64,000 nt of DNA from the NCBI GenBank assembly GCA_019242475.1, contig JAFAVK010000123.1:1-64000 (forward strand), in the 5' to 3' direction. Positions 35,409-43,649 of this stretch are shown here, in pieces. Position 1 is the first letter of the stretch. Each line of letters starts with the position of its first letter. A program made the translations under genes and the position numbers. Source of the DNA: Acidobacteriota bacterium (GTDB taxonomy: Bacteria; Acidobacteriota; Blastocatellia; Pyrinomonadales; Pyrinomonadaceae). Under the pieces are notes generated by a model. The model saw only the letters and a program-made list of their open reading frames with translations, did no database searches and was not told the origin of the DNA.

Positions 35409-36533
35409 ATGGATAAGAACGCGGAGATTGCGGAGAAGACCGAACGGCTGACGCGGATGTTGGCGGCGGAGGGTTTGGGCGGCGTGGTGTTGACCGCGCA
35501 GCCGAACTTCGCATGGCTGACGGCCGGGGGGAGCAACGGCATCGACACGAGCCGCGAGCAGGGCGCGTGCGCGCTCGTCGTAAGGGCGGACGGCAAGCGC
35601 TTCGTGCTGGCGAGCCGCATCGAGATGGCGCGGATGCTCGAAGAGGAGTTGTCGGGCGCGGACTTTGAGCCGGTGGAGTACGGTTGGGAGGAGGAGAAGG
35701 CTTCGCCGACGTTCCTCGCAGACCTCTCGACGAAAGTGTTAGGGGGCGGTGTCGCGCTCGGCTCCGACCTGCCTTTGGGCTCGAACGTCAAGGCCATTGA
35801 CGGCGCCGTCTCGCGCTGCCGTTATCAGCTCACGCCGCCGGAGTTGGAAAGATTCAAGCAGCTCGGGCACGACGCGGGCGAAGTGTCGGGCACGGTGGCG
35901 AGATCGCTCGCGCCGGGCGTGACCGAGAATGAAATTGCACGGCGTGTGACTGACGCGCTGGCGGCGCGCGGGATGCGCTCGGTCGTGACGCTGGTCGCGG
36001 CGGACGAGCGCATCGCGAAGTTCCGTCACCCCGTCCCGACGGAAAAGAGTTGGGAGCGCGTCGTGATGCTCGTCACCTGCGCGCGCCGGCAAGGGCTCGT
36101 CGCGTCGCTCTCGCGCATCGTCTGCGCGGGCGAAATTTCTGAAGAGTTGCGGCGGCGCATGGACGCTTCGGCGCGCGTCAACGCGAAGCTTTTGGCCGCG
36201 ACGCGGCCCGGCGCCGTCGGCTCTGAATTGTACAGGGTCGCGGCCGACGCTTACGCCGCTGAAGGCTTTCCCGGCGAGGAGCATAAACATCATCAGGGCG
36301 GCGCGGCCGGCTACCGCACGCGCGACTGGGTGGCGCACCCGGCGAGCACGGAGACGGTTCAGAACAATCAGGCTTTCGCATGGAATCCGACGGTCACCGG
36401 CTCGAAGGCCGAGGAGACTTGCATCGCCTCGGCCGAAGGTGTAGAGGTAATAACCAAATCCCCTGACTGGCCCCAGATCACTGTCCCCGTCGAAGGGCGC
36501 GTTTACACGTCCCCCGACGTGCTTGCCCTCTGA
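35409..36533 (+). CDS. M24-family (pita-bread fold) protein lacking the expected metal ligands
   Basis: This is a 374-residue protein with a creatinase/prolidase N-domain (to about residue 140) and an M24 C-domain. Active M24 enzymes use two Asp, one His and two Glu. Here the first Asp pair region reads VVMLVTCARRQGLVASLSRIV, with no Asp at the expected positions. The His motif reads HHQGGAAGYRTR instead of HxxGHGxG. The Glu loop reads FAWNPTVTGSKAEETC, with Trp where the first Glu usually sits. It therefore looks non-peptidase, perhaps a pseudoenzyme or an enzyme with another chemistry. It lies between the SDR and ExuT-like genes in a uronate operon, which suggests a function on sugar acids or in regulation rather than on proline peptides. 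The ligand comparison was by eye. Confidence 0.75.
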   Translation: MDKNAEIAEKTERLTRMLAAEGLGGVVLTAQPNFAWLTAGGSNGIDTSREQGACALVVRADGKRFVLASRIEMARMLEEELSGADFEPVEYGWEEEKASPTFLADLSTKVLGGGVALGSDLPLGSNVKAIDGAVSRCRYQLTPPELERFKQLGHDAGEVSGTVARSLAPGVTENEIARRVTDALAARGMRSVVTLVAADERIAKFRHPVPTEKSWERVVMLVTCARRQGLVASLSRIVCAGEISEELRRRMDASARVNAKLLAATRPGAVGSELYRVAADAYAAEGFPGEEHKHHQGGAAGYRTRDWVAHPASTETVQNNQAFAWNPTVTGSKAEETCIASAEGVEVITKSPDWPQITVPVEGRVYTSPDVLAL

Positions 36534-36579
36534 ACGCTCGGGCGCGGAGTTAACCTTTCCTTCTTTGCGAGAAAAGAAT

Positions 36580-37977
36580 ATGAGCGAGATAAGCAAACCG
36601 GTTAAAGAAACCGCTTACCCGAAGTCGCAATCGGAAGTCGCGCCACCGCAGGCGGCGGGCGCGAGCGTGACCGGGGCCGCCATCGCCGCGGCCGAGGGGA
36701 TCGGCGAAAGCATCGGGCGTTACCGCTGGGTCATCTGCGGGCTGCTCTTCTTCGCGACGACGATCAATTACGTAGACCGGCAGGTGCTCGGCATCCTCGC
36801 CACCGACGAGGGCTTCAAGCGCACCATCGGCTGGAACGAGGCGGAGTACGGCTACGTCAACACGGCCTTTCAGGGCGCCTACGCGCTCGGGCTGCTCGTC
36901 GTCGGCCGCCTGATGGACAGGTTCGGGACGCGCAAGGGCTTCTCCGGCGCCATCACCTTCTGGTCAATCGCGGCCATGTGTCACGCGCTGGCGCGCTCGG
37001 CCTTCGGCTTCGGCGTCGCGCGCTTCTTCCTTGGCCTGGGCGAGTCGGGCAATTTCCCCGCTTCGATCAAGACCGTGGCCGAGTGGTTCCCGAAGAAGGA
37101 GCGCGCGCTCGCCACCGGCATCTTCAACTCGGGCTCGAACGTCGGCGCCATCGTCGCGCCGCTCGCGGTGCCTTACATCGCGATCACGTACGGCTGGCAG
37201 CTCGCCTTCATCATCACCGGCACCCTCGGCTTCATCTGGCTGGTCTTATGGCTCATGGTTTACCGCCGGCCCGAGGAGCACCCTAAGCTTTCGCGGGCCG
37301 AGTTGGCGCACATCCAGTCCGACCCGGTCGAGCCGACGACGAAGATTCCCTGGAGCCGCCTCATTCCGCACAGGCAGACGTGGGCGTTCGCCATCGGCAA
37401 GTTTCTGACCGACCCCATTTGGTGGGTCTACCTCTTCTGGCTGCCGAAGTTTCTCAACACGAACTACGGGCTGGACATCACGCAGATCGGGCTGCCGCTG
37501 GTCGTCATCTACGTCGCGGCCGATGTCGGCTCCATCGGCGGCGGATGGCTCTCGGGCGCCTTCATCAAGCACGGCTGGTCGGTCAACAAGGCGCGCAAGG
37601 TGGCGATGCTCATCTGCGCGGTCGCGGTGGTGCCGATTGTCTTCGCCGCCCACGCGTCGAACCTGTGGGTCGCGGTCGGGCTCGTCTCTCTGGCGGCGGC
37701 CGCGCACCAGGGGTGGAGCGCGAACATCTTCACGATGGCGTCGGACATGTTCCCGCGGCGCGCGGTCGGCTCTGTCGTCGGCATCGGCGGGATGGCGGGC
37801 TCCATCGGCGGGATGCTCATCGCGACCACCGTCGGCCTCATCCTCCAGTACACAGGCTCGTACTATCCCATCTTCATCATCGCGGGCTGCGCGTACCTTG
37901 TCGCGCTCCTCGTCATTCACACGCTCGCGCCGCGGCTCCAGCCGGCACCGGTCGAGAGCGCGGCGGCAGAGGCTTAA
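36580..37977 (+). CDS. exuT: MFS hexuronate transporter, ExuT-like
   Basis: This is a 465-residue protein from ATG 36580; an in-frame start at 36523 would overlap the upstream gene. After about 45 polar residues come 12 predicted helices. RYRWVICGLLFFATTINYVDRQVLGIL and the loop DRFGTRKGF are typical of the anion:cation symporter branch (ExuT, GudP). GESGNFPASIKTVAEWFPKKERALATGIFNSGSNVGAIVAP is the hallmark of that subfamily. It probably imports galacturonate or glucuronate with protons. Neighbours are uronate enzymes: the PfkB kinase starts 3 bases after its stop, and the SDR and M24 genes precede it. The long polar N-terminus is unusual for the family. Confidence 0.92.
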   Translation: MSEISKPVKETAYPKSQSEVAPPQAAGASVTGAAIAAAEGIGESIGRYRWVICGLLFFATTINYVDRQVLGILATDEGFKRTIGWNEAEYGYVNTAFQGAYALGLLVVGRLMDRFGTRKGFSGAITFWSIAAMCHALARSAFGFGVARFFLGLGESGNFPASIKTVAEWFPKKERALATGIFNSGSNVGAIVAPLAVPYIAITYGWQLAFIITGTLGFIWLVLWLMVYRRPEEHPKLSRAELAHIQSDPVEPTTKIPWSRLIPHRQTWAFAIGKFLTDPIWWVYLFWLPKFLNTNYGLDITQIGLPLVVIYVAADVGSIGGGWLSGAFIKHGWSVNKARKVAMLICAVAVVPIVFAAHASNLWVAVGLVSLAAAAHQGWSANIFTMASDMFPRRAVGSVVGIGGMAGSIGGMLIATTVGLILQYTGSYYPIFIIAGCAYLVALLVIHTLAPRLQPAPVESAAAEA

Positions 37978-37980
37978 GCG

Positions 37981-39084
37981 ATGGCGGAAGCGCTGAACGT
38001 CAAGCCGAAGTCGGAGTGCCGCTGGGACGTGGTGAGTTTGGGCGAGGTGATGCTCAGGCTCGACCCGTGCGAGGGGCGCGTCCACACGACGCGCACCTTT
38101 CAGGTGTGGGAGGGCGGCGGCGAGTACAACGTCGCGCGCGGCCTGAAGCGCTGCTTCGGCCTCGACGCGGCCGTCGTCACGGCGCTGGCCGACAACCCCG
38201 TCGGCCGCCTCGTGCAAGATTTAATTTATCAGGGCGGCGTTGACCAGTCGCACGTCCTCTGGCGCAAGTACGACGGCGTCGGGCGCGAGGTGCGCAACGG
38301 CCTGAACTTCACCGAGCGCGGCTTCGGCGTGCGCGCCGCGTTGGGTTGTTCAGACCGCGGGCACACGGCCGTCTCGCAGCTCAAGCCCGGCGACATCGAC
38401 TGGGAGCAGGTCTTCGGCCGCGAGGGCGCGCGCTGGTTCCACACCGGCGGCATCTTCTGCGCTCTGTCGGAGACGACGCCCGCGGTCGCGCGCGAGGCGA
38501 TGCAGGCGGCGAAGAAGCACGGCACGGTCATCTCTTACGATCTGAACTTCAGGGACTCTCTCTGGAAGTCCATCGGCGGCAAGGCGCGGGCGCGGGAGGT
38601 CAACCGCGAGCTGGCGTCACTCGTGGACGTGATGATCGGGAACGAAGAGGATTTTACCGCCTGCCTCGGGTTTGAGGTCGAGGGCCTGGACGAGCATCAC
38701 TCGAAGCTCGACGTGGGGAACTTCAGGAGGATGATCGAGCGCGCCGTCGGCGAGTTCCCGAACTTCAAGGTCGTGGCGACGACCTTGCGGAACGCGAAGA
38801 CGGCGACCGTCAACGACTGGGGTGCGGTCTGCTACGCGGGCGGCGAACTCTACCAGTCGCAGACGCGCGAAGACCTCGAAATCTTCGACCGCGTCGGCGG
38901 CGGCGACTCGTTCGCGTCGGGTTTGATCTACGGCTTCCTGACCGGGCGCGGGCCGCAGTGGGCGGTCGAATGCGGCGCCGCGCACGGCGCGCTCGCGATG
39001 ACCACGCCGGGCGACACGACGATGGCGACGCTCTCGGAAGTTGAAAGGGTGATGAAGGGCGGCGGCGCCCGCGTCGCGCGTTAG
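37981..39084 (+). CDS. kdgK: PfkB-family sugar kinase, 2-keto-3-deoxygluconate kinase-like
   Basis: This is a 367-residue cytoplasmic kinase. The PfkB signatures are an N-terminal GGEYNVARGL and the C-terminal DRVGGGDSFASGLIYGFLTG, whose Asp is the catalytic base and whose glycines form the anion hole. The extended middle region (TERGFGVRAALGCSDRG) suits KdgK-like kinases of uronate loci. Such kinases make KDPG from 2-keto-3-deoxygluconate and ATP. It ends with a 4-base overlap with the convergent GntR gene. A paralogue lies at 46270; matching segments such as RWFHxGGIFxALSETT and NEED show common descent. Why two are kept is unknown; one may act on a different keto-deoxy sugar acid. Confidence 0.85.
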   Translation: MAEALNVKPKSECRWDVVSLGEVMLRLDPCEGRVHTTRTFQVWEGGGEYNVARGLKRCFGLDAAVVTALADNPVGRLVQDLIYQGGVDQSHVLWRKYDGVGREVRNGLNFTERGFGVRAALGCSDRGHTAVSQLKPGDIDWEQVFGREGARWFHTGGIFCALSETTPAVAREAMQAAKKHGTVISYDLNFRDSLWKSIGGKARAREVNRELASLVDVMIGNEEDFTACLGFEVEGLDEHHSKLDVGNFRRMIERAVGEFPNFKVVATTLRNAKTATVNDWGAVCYAGGELYQSQTREDLEIFDRVGGGDSFASGLIYGFLTGRGPQWAVECGAAHGALAMTTPGDTTMATLSEVERVMKGGGARVAR

Positions 39085-39866
39085 GGCGCGAGGCCGTTGC
39101 CGTTGCCGTTTGAATTGTCGGGGGCGGAGCCTTCGGGCACTTCCACCTCGGACTCCCAGGCCCTCTGCGCCTTCGAGAGGTGCGCGCTCATGGCGTGGCG
39201 CGCGGCCTCCGGGTCGTGCTCGCGGATGGCGCGGTAGACGTGGCGGTGCATCTCGGCCGACTCCTTCAAATCGGTCGCGCGCTTCACGGTCTTGATGCGC
39301 GTGTCGAAGAGGATCGTCGCCACCATGTTCATCAGGGACGTGAGGATGCGGTTGCCGGAGGCGGCGGCCACCGTCTGGTGGAAGCGCACGTCGTGGACGA
39401 GGAACTGCTCGGGGTCGTCGAGCGAGGCGAACATGCCCGCCACCTCCTCGGCCATCGTCGCCATCTGGTCGCCGGTGGCGCGCTCGGCGGCGAGCCCCGC
39501 GACGGCCATCTCAAGCGCCTGCCGCGCCTCGAACATCTCGGCCGAGGTGAAGCCGTGCAGCGAGGCCATCAGGCGCAGGGGGCTGCTGTCGAGCGAGGGC
39601 GGCCCGTCGGCCTTGACGACAAAGGTGCCCGCGCCCTGGCGCGATTGAAGGACGCCGACCGCGGCGAGCGAGCGGATGCCGGCGCGGAGCGTCGGGCGGC
39701 TGACGCCGAGCATTTTGGCAAGGTCGCGCTCGGGGGGCAGACGGTCGCCTGGGCGCAGGTCGCCGCGGTGGATCATCTCGCGGAGCTGCGAGATGACCTC
39801 CTCGGAGGTCGTCCCGCGGCGTTCGGGGTCAATGTGCTTGAAGATGTCGCTGTTCAAATCGGTCAT
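39081..39866 (-). CDS. GntR-family (FadR/FCD) transcriptional regulator
   Basis: This is a 261-residue regulator. The winged helix-turn-helix (about 18-80) shows the GntR hallmark LPPERDLAKMLGVSRPTLRAGIRSLAAVGVL followed by GAGTFV. The FCD ligand domain (about 95-230) carries the usual metal/ligand histidines in HDVRFHQTVAAASGN and MHRHVYRAIREHDPEAARHAMSAHL. The operator-like sequence at 39861-39877 covers its own start codon, so it probably represses itself. UxuR/ExuR-type members of this subfamily respond to uronates and bind TGGTATACCA-like sites, much like the seven sites in this window. A KDG or uronate effector is inference. It is convergent with kdgK and divergent from GH105. Confidence 0.92.
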   Translation of the reverse strand: MTDLNSDIFKHIDPERRGTTSEEVISQLREMIHRGDLRPGDRLPPERDLAKMLGVSRPTLRAGIRSLAAVGVLQSRQGAGTFVVKADGPPSLDSSPLRLMASLHGFTSAEMFEARQALEMAVAGLAAERATGDQMATMAEEVAGMFASLDDPEQFLVHDVRFHQTVAAASGNRILTSLMNMVATILFDTRIKTVKRATDLKESAEMHRHVYRAIREHDPEAARHAMSAHLSKAQRAWESEVEVPEGSAPDNSNGNGNGLAP

Positions 39867-39877
39867 ACCACTTATCC
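39861..39877 (+). promoter_or_regulatory. Putative GntR operator g, overlapping gntR start
   Basis: GGTCATACCACTTATCC matches the consensus. The ATG of the minus-strand gntR gene (complement of 39864-39866) lies inside it. Confidence 0.6.
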
Positions 39878-40019
39878 TGTTGAGAAATTATTTTGACCAC
39901 GGCGGGGAGGATTGTACGGCTCGGTAAAATCAATCTGCCGGGCGTTTTTTACTGACGGCCGCATTCTACAAACATTTTTTCGATTTGTCGAATGTTTTAT
40001 TTCGGACTAAAATCTCAAA

Positions 40020-40036
40020 GGTCTAACCATTTAACG
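40020..40036 (+). promoter_or_regulatory. Putative GntR operator c
   Basis: GGTCTAACCATTTAACG matches the consensus and lies about 95 bases before the GH105 start. Confidence 0.6.
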
Positions 40037-40130
40037 GCTTTGAGTCTTTTGCAAAGCGGGTCGTGAAAAGTCTCGGCCCCGGGATTGGTCATTCACGCTG
40101 AAAGCGAAGCATGTTACGGAGGGTCTCCTT

Positions 40131-42047
40131 TTGAATCTCAAGGCGAAGATCATCGTCGCACTCGTCATCTTTTCCGCCTGCGCCGGCGCCGCCCGCGCGC
40201 AGACGACCGCGCCCGTCTCCGAGCGGATGGCTTCGACCGTCATGACGCTCTGGAAGGACTCCGTTTCGAGCGACCCTGCGAGGGAGCGCTGGGGTTACGA
40301 GCAGGGCGTCCTGCTCAAAGGCGTGGAGGCCGTCTGGCTCAACACGGGCGACGGCCGCTACTTCAACTACATCCAGCGCCTCACGGACAAGTTCGTCAAC
40401 GACGACGGCACCATCAAGACCTACAAGCAGGAGGACTACAACATCGACAACGTCCTCTCGGGGCGGAACCTCCTGACGCTCTACAGGGTGACGGGGCAGG
40501 AGAAGTACCGCAAGGCGGCGGCCCTTTTACGCGAGCAGTTGCGCAACCACCCGCGCACGTCCGAGGGCGGCTTCTGGCACAAGAAGGTCTACCCCTCGCA
40601 GATGTGGCTCGACGGGCTCTACATGGGCGAGCCCTTCTACGCCGAATACGCCGAGACGTTCAACGAGCCCGAGGCGTTCGACGACATCGCCAAGCAGTTC
40701 ATCCTGATGGAGGCGCACGCGCGCGACCCGAAGACCGGCCTGCTCTCCCACGGCTGGGACGAGTCGAAGCAGCAGCGCTGGGCGGACAAGACGACGGGCC
40801 GCTCGCCAAACTTCTGGGGGCGCGCGATGGGCTGGTACGCGATGGCGCTCGTGGACACGCTCGAACACTTCCCCGCCGACCACCCGAAGCGCGCGGAGCT
40901 TCTGGCGATACTCAACCGGGAGGCGGCGGCGATTCAGAAGTTTCAGGAGCCGCAGTCCGGCCTCTGGTATCAAGTGGTCGATAAGGCCGGCGAGAAGGGC
41001 AACTACCTTGAGGCTTCGGCCGCGGCGATGTTCGTCTACGCGCTGGCGAAGGGCGTGCGTCTCGGCTACCTGCCCGAGTCCTACATGAAGGTCGCGCAGA
41101 AGGGCTGGGCCGGGATGCAGAAGCAGTTCGTTGAAGAGGCGCCGGGCGGCGGCGTCAACTTCAAGGGCACGGTCAGCGTCGCGGGCCTCGGCGGGAACCC
41201 TTACCGCGACGGGAGCTACTCGTACTACCTTAGCGAGAAGGTCGTCACCAACGACGCGAAGGGCGTCGGCGCTTTCCTGATGGCCGCCGCCGAGATGGAG
41301 GCCGCGGCCGGGCGCACGGCAGGCAGGGGTAAGCGCGTCGTGCTCGACTACTTCTTCAACAACGAGTGGAAGAAGGACGCGACCGGCCGCCAGATCACCT
41401 GGCACTACAAGTGGGAGGAGATGGACAACGGCGGCTTCTCGACCTTCGGCCACGTCTTCAACAACCTCGGCGCCAAGACCGAAGCCCTGCGCGACGCACC
41501 GACCGCGCAGAATCTGAAGGGCGCGGACGTTTACATCATCGTCGATCCGGACACGCCGCAGGAGGCGGAGAAGCCGAACTACGTCGAGCCCGCGCACGTC
41601 AAGGCCATCGCCGACTGGGTGAAGTCGGGCGGCGTGCTCCTTTTGATGGGGAACGACGTGGGCAACGCCGAGTTCGACCACTTCAACACGCTCGCGAAGG
41701 AGTTCGGCATCCAGTTCAACAAGGACAGCAAGAACCGCGTGCAGCATGACAACTTTATCGAGGGGCTCGTCAAAGTCCCGGCCGGCCATTCGATCTTCAA
41801 GAACGAGCACTCGCTCTACCTGAAAGAGATTTCGACGCTCGCTTTGACGAAGCCGGCGACCTCCGTGATGGAACTCAACGGCGACCACATCATGGCGGTC
41901 GCGAAGTACGGGCGCGGGACGGTCTTCGCCGTCGGCGACCCGTGGCTCTACAACGAGTACGTTGACGGCCGGAAGCTCCCGCCGGAGTTCGAGAACTACC
42001 AGGCGGCGAAAGACCTCGCCGCGTGGCTGCTGGGGCAGAGCCGTTGA
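40131..42047 (+). CDS. Secreted GH105 unsaturated uronyl hydrolase with C-terminal ThuA/DUF4350-like domain
   Basis: This is a 638-residue protein with a signal peptide (IIVALVIFSACAGAARAQ). It starts at a TTG, positioned after GGAGGG at about 40118-40123. The GH105/GH88 alpha/alpha-barrel covers about 30-395: Asp106 in YNIDNVLSGRNLL and Asp161 in PSQMWLDGLYMGEPFYAEYA occupy the catalytic and substrate positions, with FWGRAMGWYAMALVD and EASAAAMF downstream. The enzyme hydrates the 4,5-double bond left by pectin lyases, releasing the terminal unsaturated uronate. Residues about 400-638 form a Rossmann-like glutamine-amidotransferase or ThuA-type domain (RVVLDYFFNNEW, ADVYIIVDPDT, SGGVLLLMGND, RGTVFAVGDPW). 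It heads an operon with an operator-like site upstream. Confidence 0.9.
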   Translation: MNLKAKIIVALVIFSACAGAARAQTTAPVSERMASTVMTLWKDSVSSDPARERWGYEQGVLLKGVEAVWLNTGDGRYFNYIQRLTDKFVNDDGTIKTYKQEDYNIDNVLSGRNLLTLYRVTGQEKYRKAAALLREQLRNHPRTSEGGFWHKKVYPSQMWLDGLYMGEPFYAEYAETFNEPEAFDDIAKQFILMEAHARDPKTGLLSHGWDESKQQRWADKTTGRSPNFWGRAMGWYAMALVDTLEHFPADHPKRAELLAILNREAAAIQKFQEPQSGLWYQVVDKAGEKGNYLEASAAAMFVYALAKGVRLGYLPESYMKVAQKGWAGMQKQFVEEAPGGGVNFKGTVSVAGLGGNPYRDGSYSYYLSEKVVTNDAKGVGAFLMAAAEMEAAAGRTAGRGKRVVLDYFFNNEWKKDATGRQITWHYKWEEMDNGGFSTFGHVFNNLGAKTEALRDAPTAQNLKGADVYIIVDPDTPQEAEKPNYVEPAHVKAIADWVKSGGVLLLMGNDVGNAEFDHFNTLAKEFGIQFNKDSKNRVQHDNFIEGLVKVPAGHSIFKNEHSLYLKEISTLALTKPATSVMELNGDHIMAVAKYGRGTVFAVGDPWLYNEYVDGRKLPPEFENYQAAKDLAAWLLGQSR

Positions 42048-43012
42048 CGCGCAGGGTCGGCTGGGGGCTCGTCGGCTGCGGCGACATCGCGCGCAAGCGC
42101 GTCGCCCCGGCGCTGCGCGACCTCGACAACTGCGAGCTGGTCTCCGTCAGCCGCGCCGACGCGTCGCGCGCCGAAGCCTTTGCAAAAGAGTTCGGCGCGC
42201 GGGCGTGGCACGCCGACTGGCGCGAGCTGTTCAAAGACCCTTTGGTCGAAGCCGTCTACGTCTCGACGCCCGTGCACCTGCACGCGGAACAGGCGGTCGC
42301 GGCCGCCGAGGCCGGCAAGCACGTCTTGTGCGAGAAGCCGATGGCCTTGACGGTCGCGGAGTGCGAGCGCATGAACGCGGCGGCCGAGGCGAACGGCGTG
42401 CTGCTCGGCGTCGCGTACTATCGTCGCTTCTACCCGGCCGTCGAGCGCGTCGGGCAGATTCTTGAGTCGGGCGAGATAGGCGTGCCCGTCGTCGCGCAGG
42501 TCAACGCGTTCGAGCGCTTCGACCCCGCGCCCGACAACCCGCGGCGCTGGCTTTTGGACAAAGGACACTCGGGCGGCGGGCCGATGTTCGACTTCGGATG
42601 CCACCGCATCGAAGTCCTCCTCAATTTGTTCGGCGACGTGTCGGCCGTCAGGGCGCTCGTCGGCAACGTGCTCTTCGAGCGCGACGTCGAGGACACGGCC
42701 TGTGCCCTCCTCCAATTCGACAGGGGCACGCAGGGCGTCGTCTCGGTCACGCACGCGGCGCGCGAGCCGCAGGACACGCTCGAAGTCTTCGGGAGCGAGG
42801 GCTCGATCCGGGTTGACGTGCTGAACGAAGGGCGGCTGCGCGTCAGGACGAAGGAGGGCGAGCGCTTCGAGTCGCACCCGCCGCACGCGAATTTGCACCA
42901 GCCGCTCGTCGAAGATTTCACGCGTGCCGTGCTGGAGGGCGGACGGCCGCGTGTAGACGGCCGCGCGGGCCAGAAGGTTTCGGAAGTCCTTGAAATGATT
43001 TACGCCGGTTAA
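42044..43012 (+). CDS. Gfo/Idh/MocA-family oxidoreductase
   Basis: This NAD(P)-dependent dehydrogenase has about 322 residues from the TTG at 42044; that TTG overlaps the GH105 stop as TTGA. A GTG at 42023 is another option. The Rossmann motif is GLVGCGDIARKRVAPAL and the family signature CEKPMALT lies near residue 90. The catalytic His is probably in MFDFGCHRIEVLLNLFG. Family members oxidise or epimerise sugars and sugar acids, so a step on a pectin-derived sugar is likely, but the substrate cannot be read from sequence. It is translationally coupled to GH105. The cupin gene follows after 18 bases. No signal peptide was seen. Confidence 0.85.
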   Translation: MTRRVGWGLVGCGDIARKRVAPALRDLDNCELVSVSRADASRAEAFAKEFGARAWHADWRELFKDPLVEAVYVSTPVHLHAEQAVAAAEAGKHVLCEKPMALTVAECERMNAAAEANGVLLGVAYYRRFYPAVERVGQILESGEIGVPVVAQVNAFERFDPAPDNPRRWLLDKGHSGGGPMFDFGCHRIEVLLNLFGDVSAVRALVGNVLFERDVEDTACALLQFDRGTQGVVSVTHAAREPQDTLEVFGSEGSIRVDVLNEGRLRVRTKEGERFESHPPHANLHQPLVEDFTRAVLEGGRPRVDGRAGQKVSEVLEMIYAG

Positions 43013-43030
43013 GGGAGGTTTGATAAAGAG

Positions 43031-43603
43031 ATGGCATTGAGTATCAGAAACGTCGTGTGTGTACTCGTCTTCGCGGCGGCCGCCGCGGGCGTCACGTCGG
43101 CGCAGACGAGAGGCGCGGCCACGAGCGAGCGTCACCCGAGCAGCCCCATCAGGCCGTTCGTCGTGAAGAGCGGACAGGACGTGGACGACGTGGTGAAGAA
43201 GCTGCACCCCGATAACAAGGTCGAAGAGTTTATCGGCGGCGAGGGGATGGAGCTGCGCGTGGCGATCCAGCACGAGAGCAACCACGCGGCCGCCGCGGCG
43301 GAGATTCACGACGCGTCGGACGATGTGTACTACGTGCTCGAAGGGACGGCGACGCTCACGCTCGGGGGGAGGTTGGAGTCGCCGAAGGAGGTCGAGCCCG
43401 GCGAGTGGCGCGGCCCGCGCATCGAGGGCGGCCAGAACTTCGACGTGAAGAAGGGCGACCTCATCGTCGTCCCGCGCGGCACGCCGCACATGCGCAGCAC
43501 CGTCGGCAAGGACTTCGCGATGATCCTCATCAAGGTCTTCGACAAGCCCCTGCCGCCGCCGCCGGCCAAGACCACGCCGCAGCCCAAGTCTCAAAAGCCT
43601 TGA
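43031..43603 (+). CDS. Secreted cupin-domain protein
   Basis: This is a 190-residue protein with a signal peptide (VVCVLVFAAAAAGVTSAQT). A single cupin barrel (about 75-175) carries the His-rich metal motif: HDASDDVYYVLEGTATLTLGG for motif 1 and GDLIVVPRGTPHMRSTVG for motif 2. A poly-Pro tail (PLPPPPAKTTPQPKSQKP) ends the protein. Exported cupins of unknown function are common beside sugar-acid genes. The 5-keto-4-deoxyuronate isomerase KduI is also a cupin, but it is cytoplasmic and much larger, so it is not a good match. It is the third gene of the GH105 operon, and a hairpin terminator follows. Confidence 0.82.
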   Translation: MALSIRNVVCVLVFAAAAAGVTSAQTRGAATSERHPSSPIRPFVVKSGQDVDDVVKKLHPDNKVEEFIGGEGMELRVAIQHESNHAAAAAEIHDASDDVYYVLEGTATLTLGGRLESPKEVEPGEWRGPRIEGGQNFDVKKGDLIVVPRGTPHMRSTVGKDFAMILIKVFDKPLPPPPAKTTPQPKSQKP

Positions 43604-43610
43604 CACGGAG

Positions 43611-43649
43611 GAAACAGGCCCGCTCGCTTAACGCTCGCGGGTCTGTTTC
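43611..43649. terminator. Bidirectional hairpin terminator
   Basis: GAAACAGGCCCGC at 43611-43623 pairs with GCGGGTCTGTTTC at 43637-43649, with one G-U pair. It lies between the convergent ends of the cupin gene (43603) and the dlgD-like gene (43628), overlapping the latter's last codons. Confidence 0.7.
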
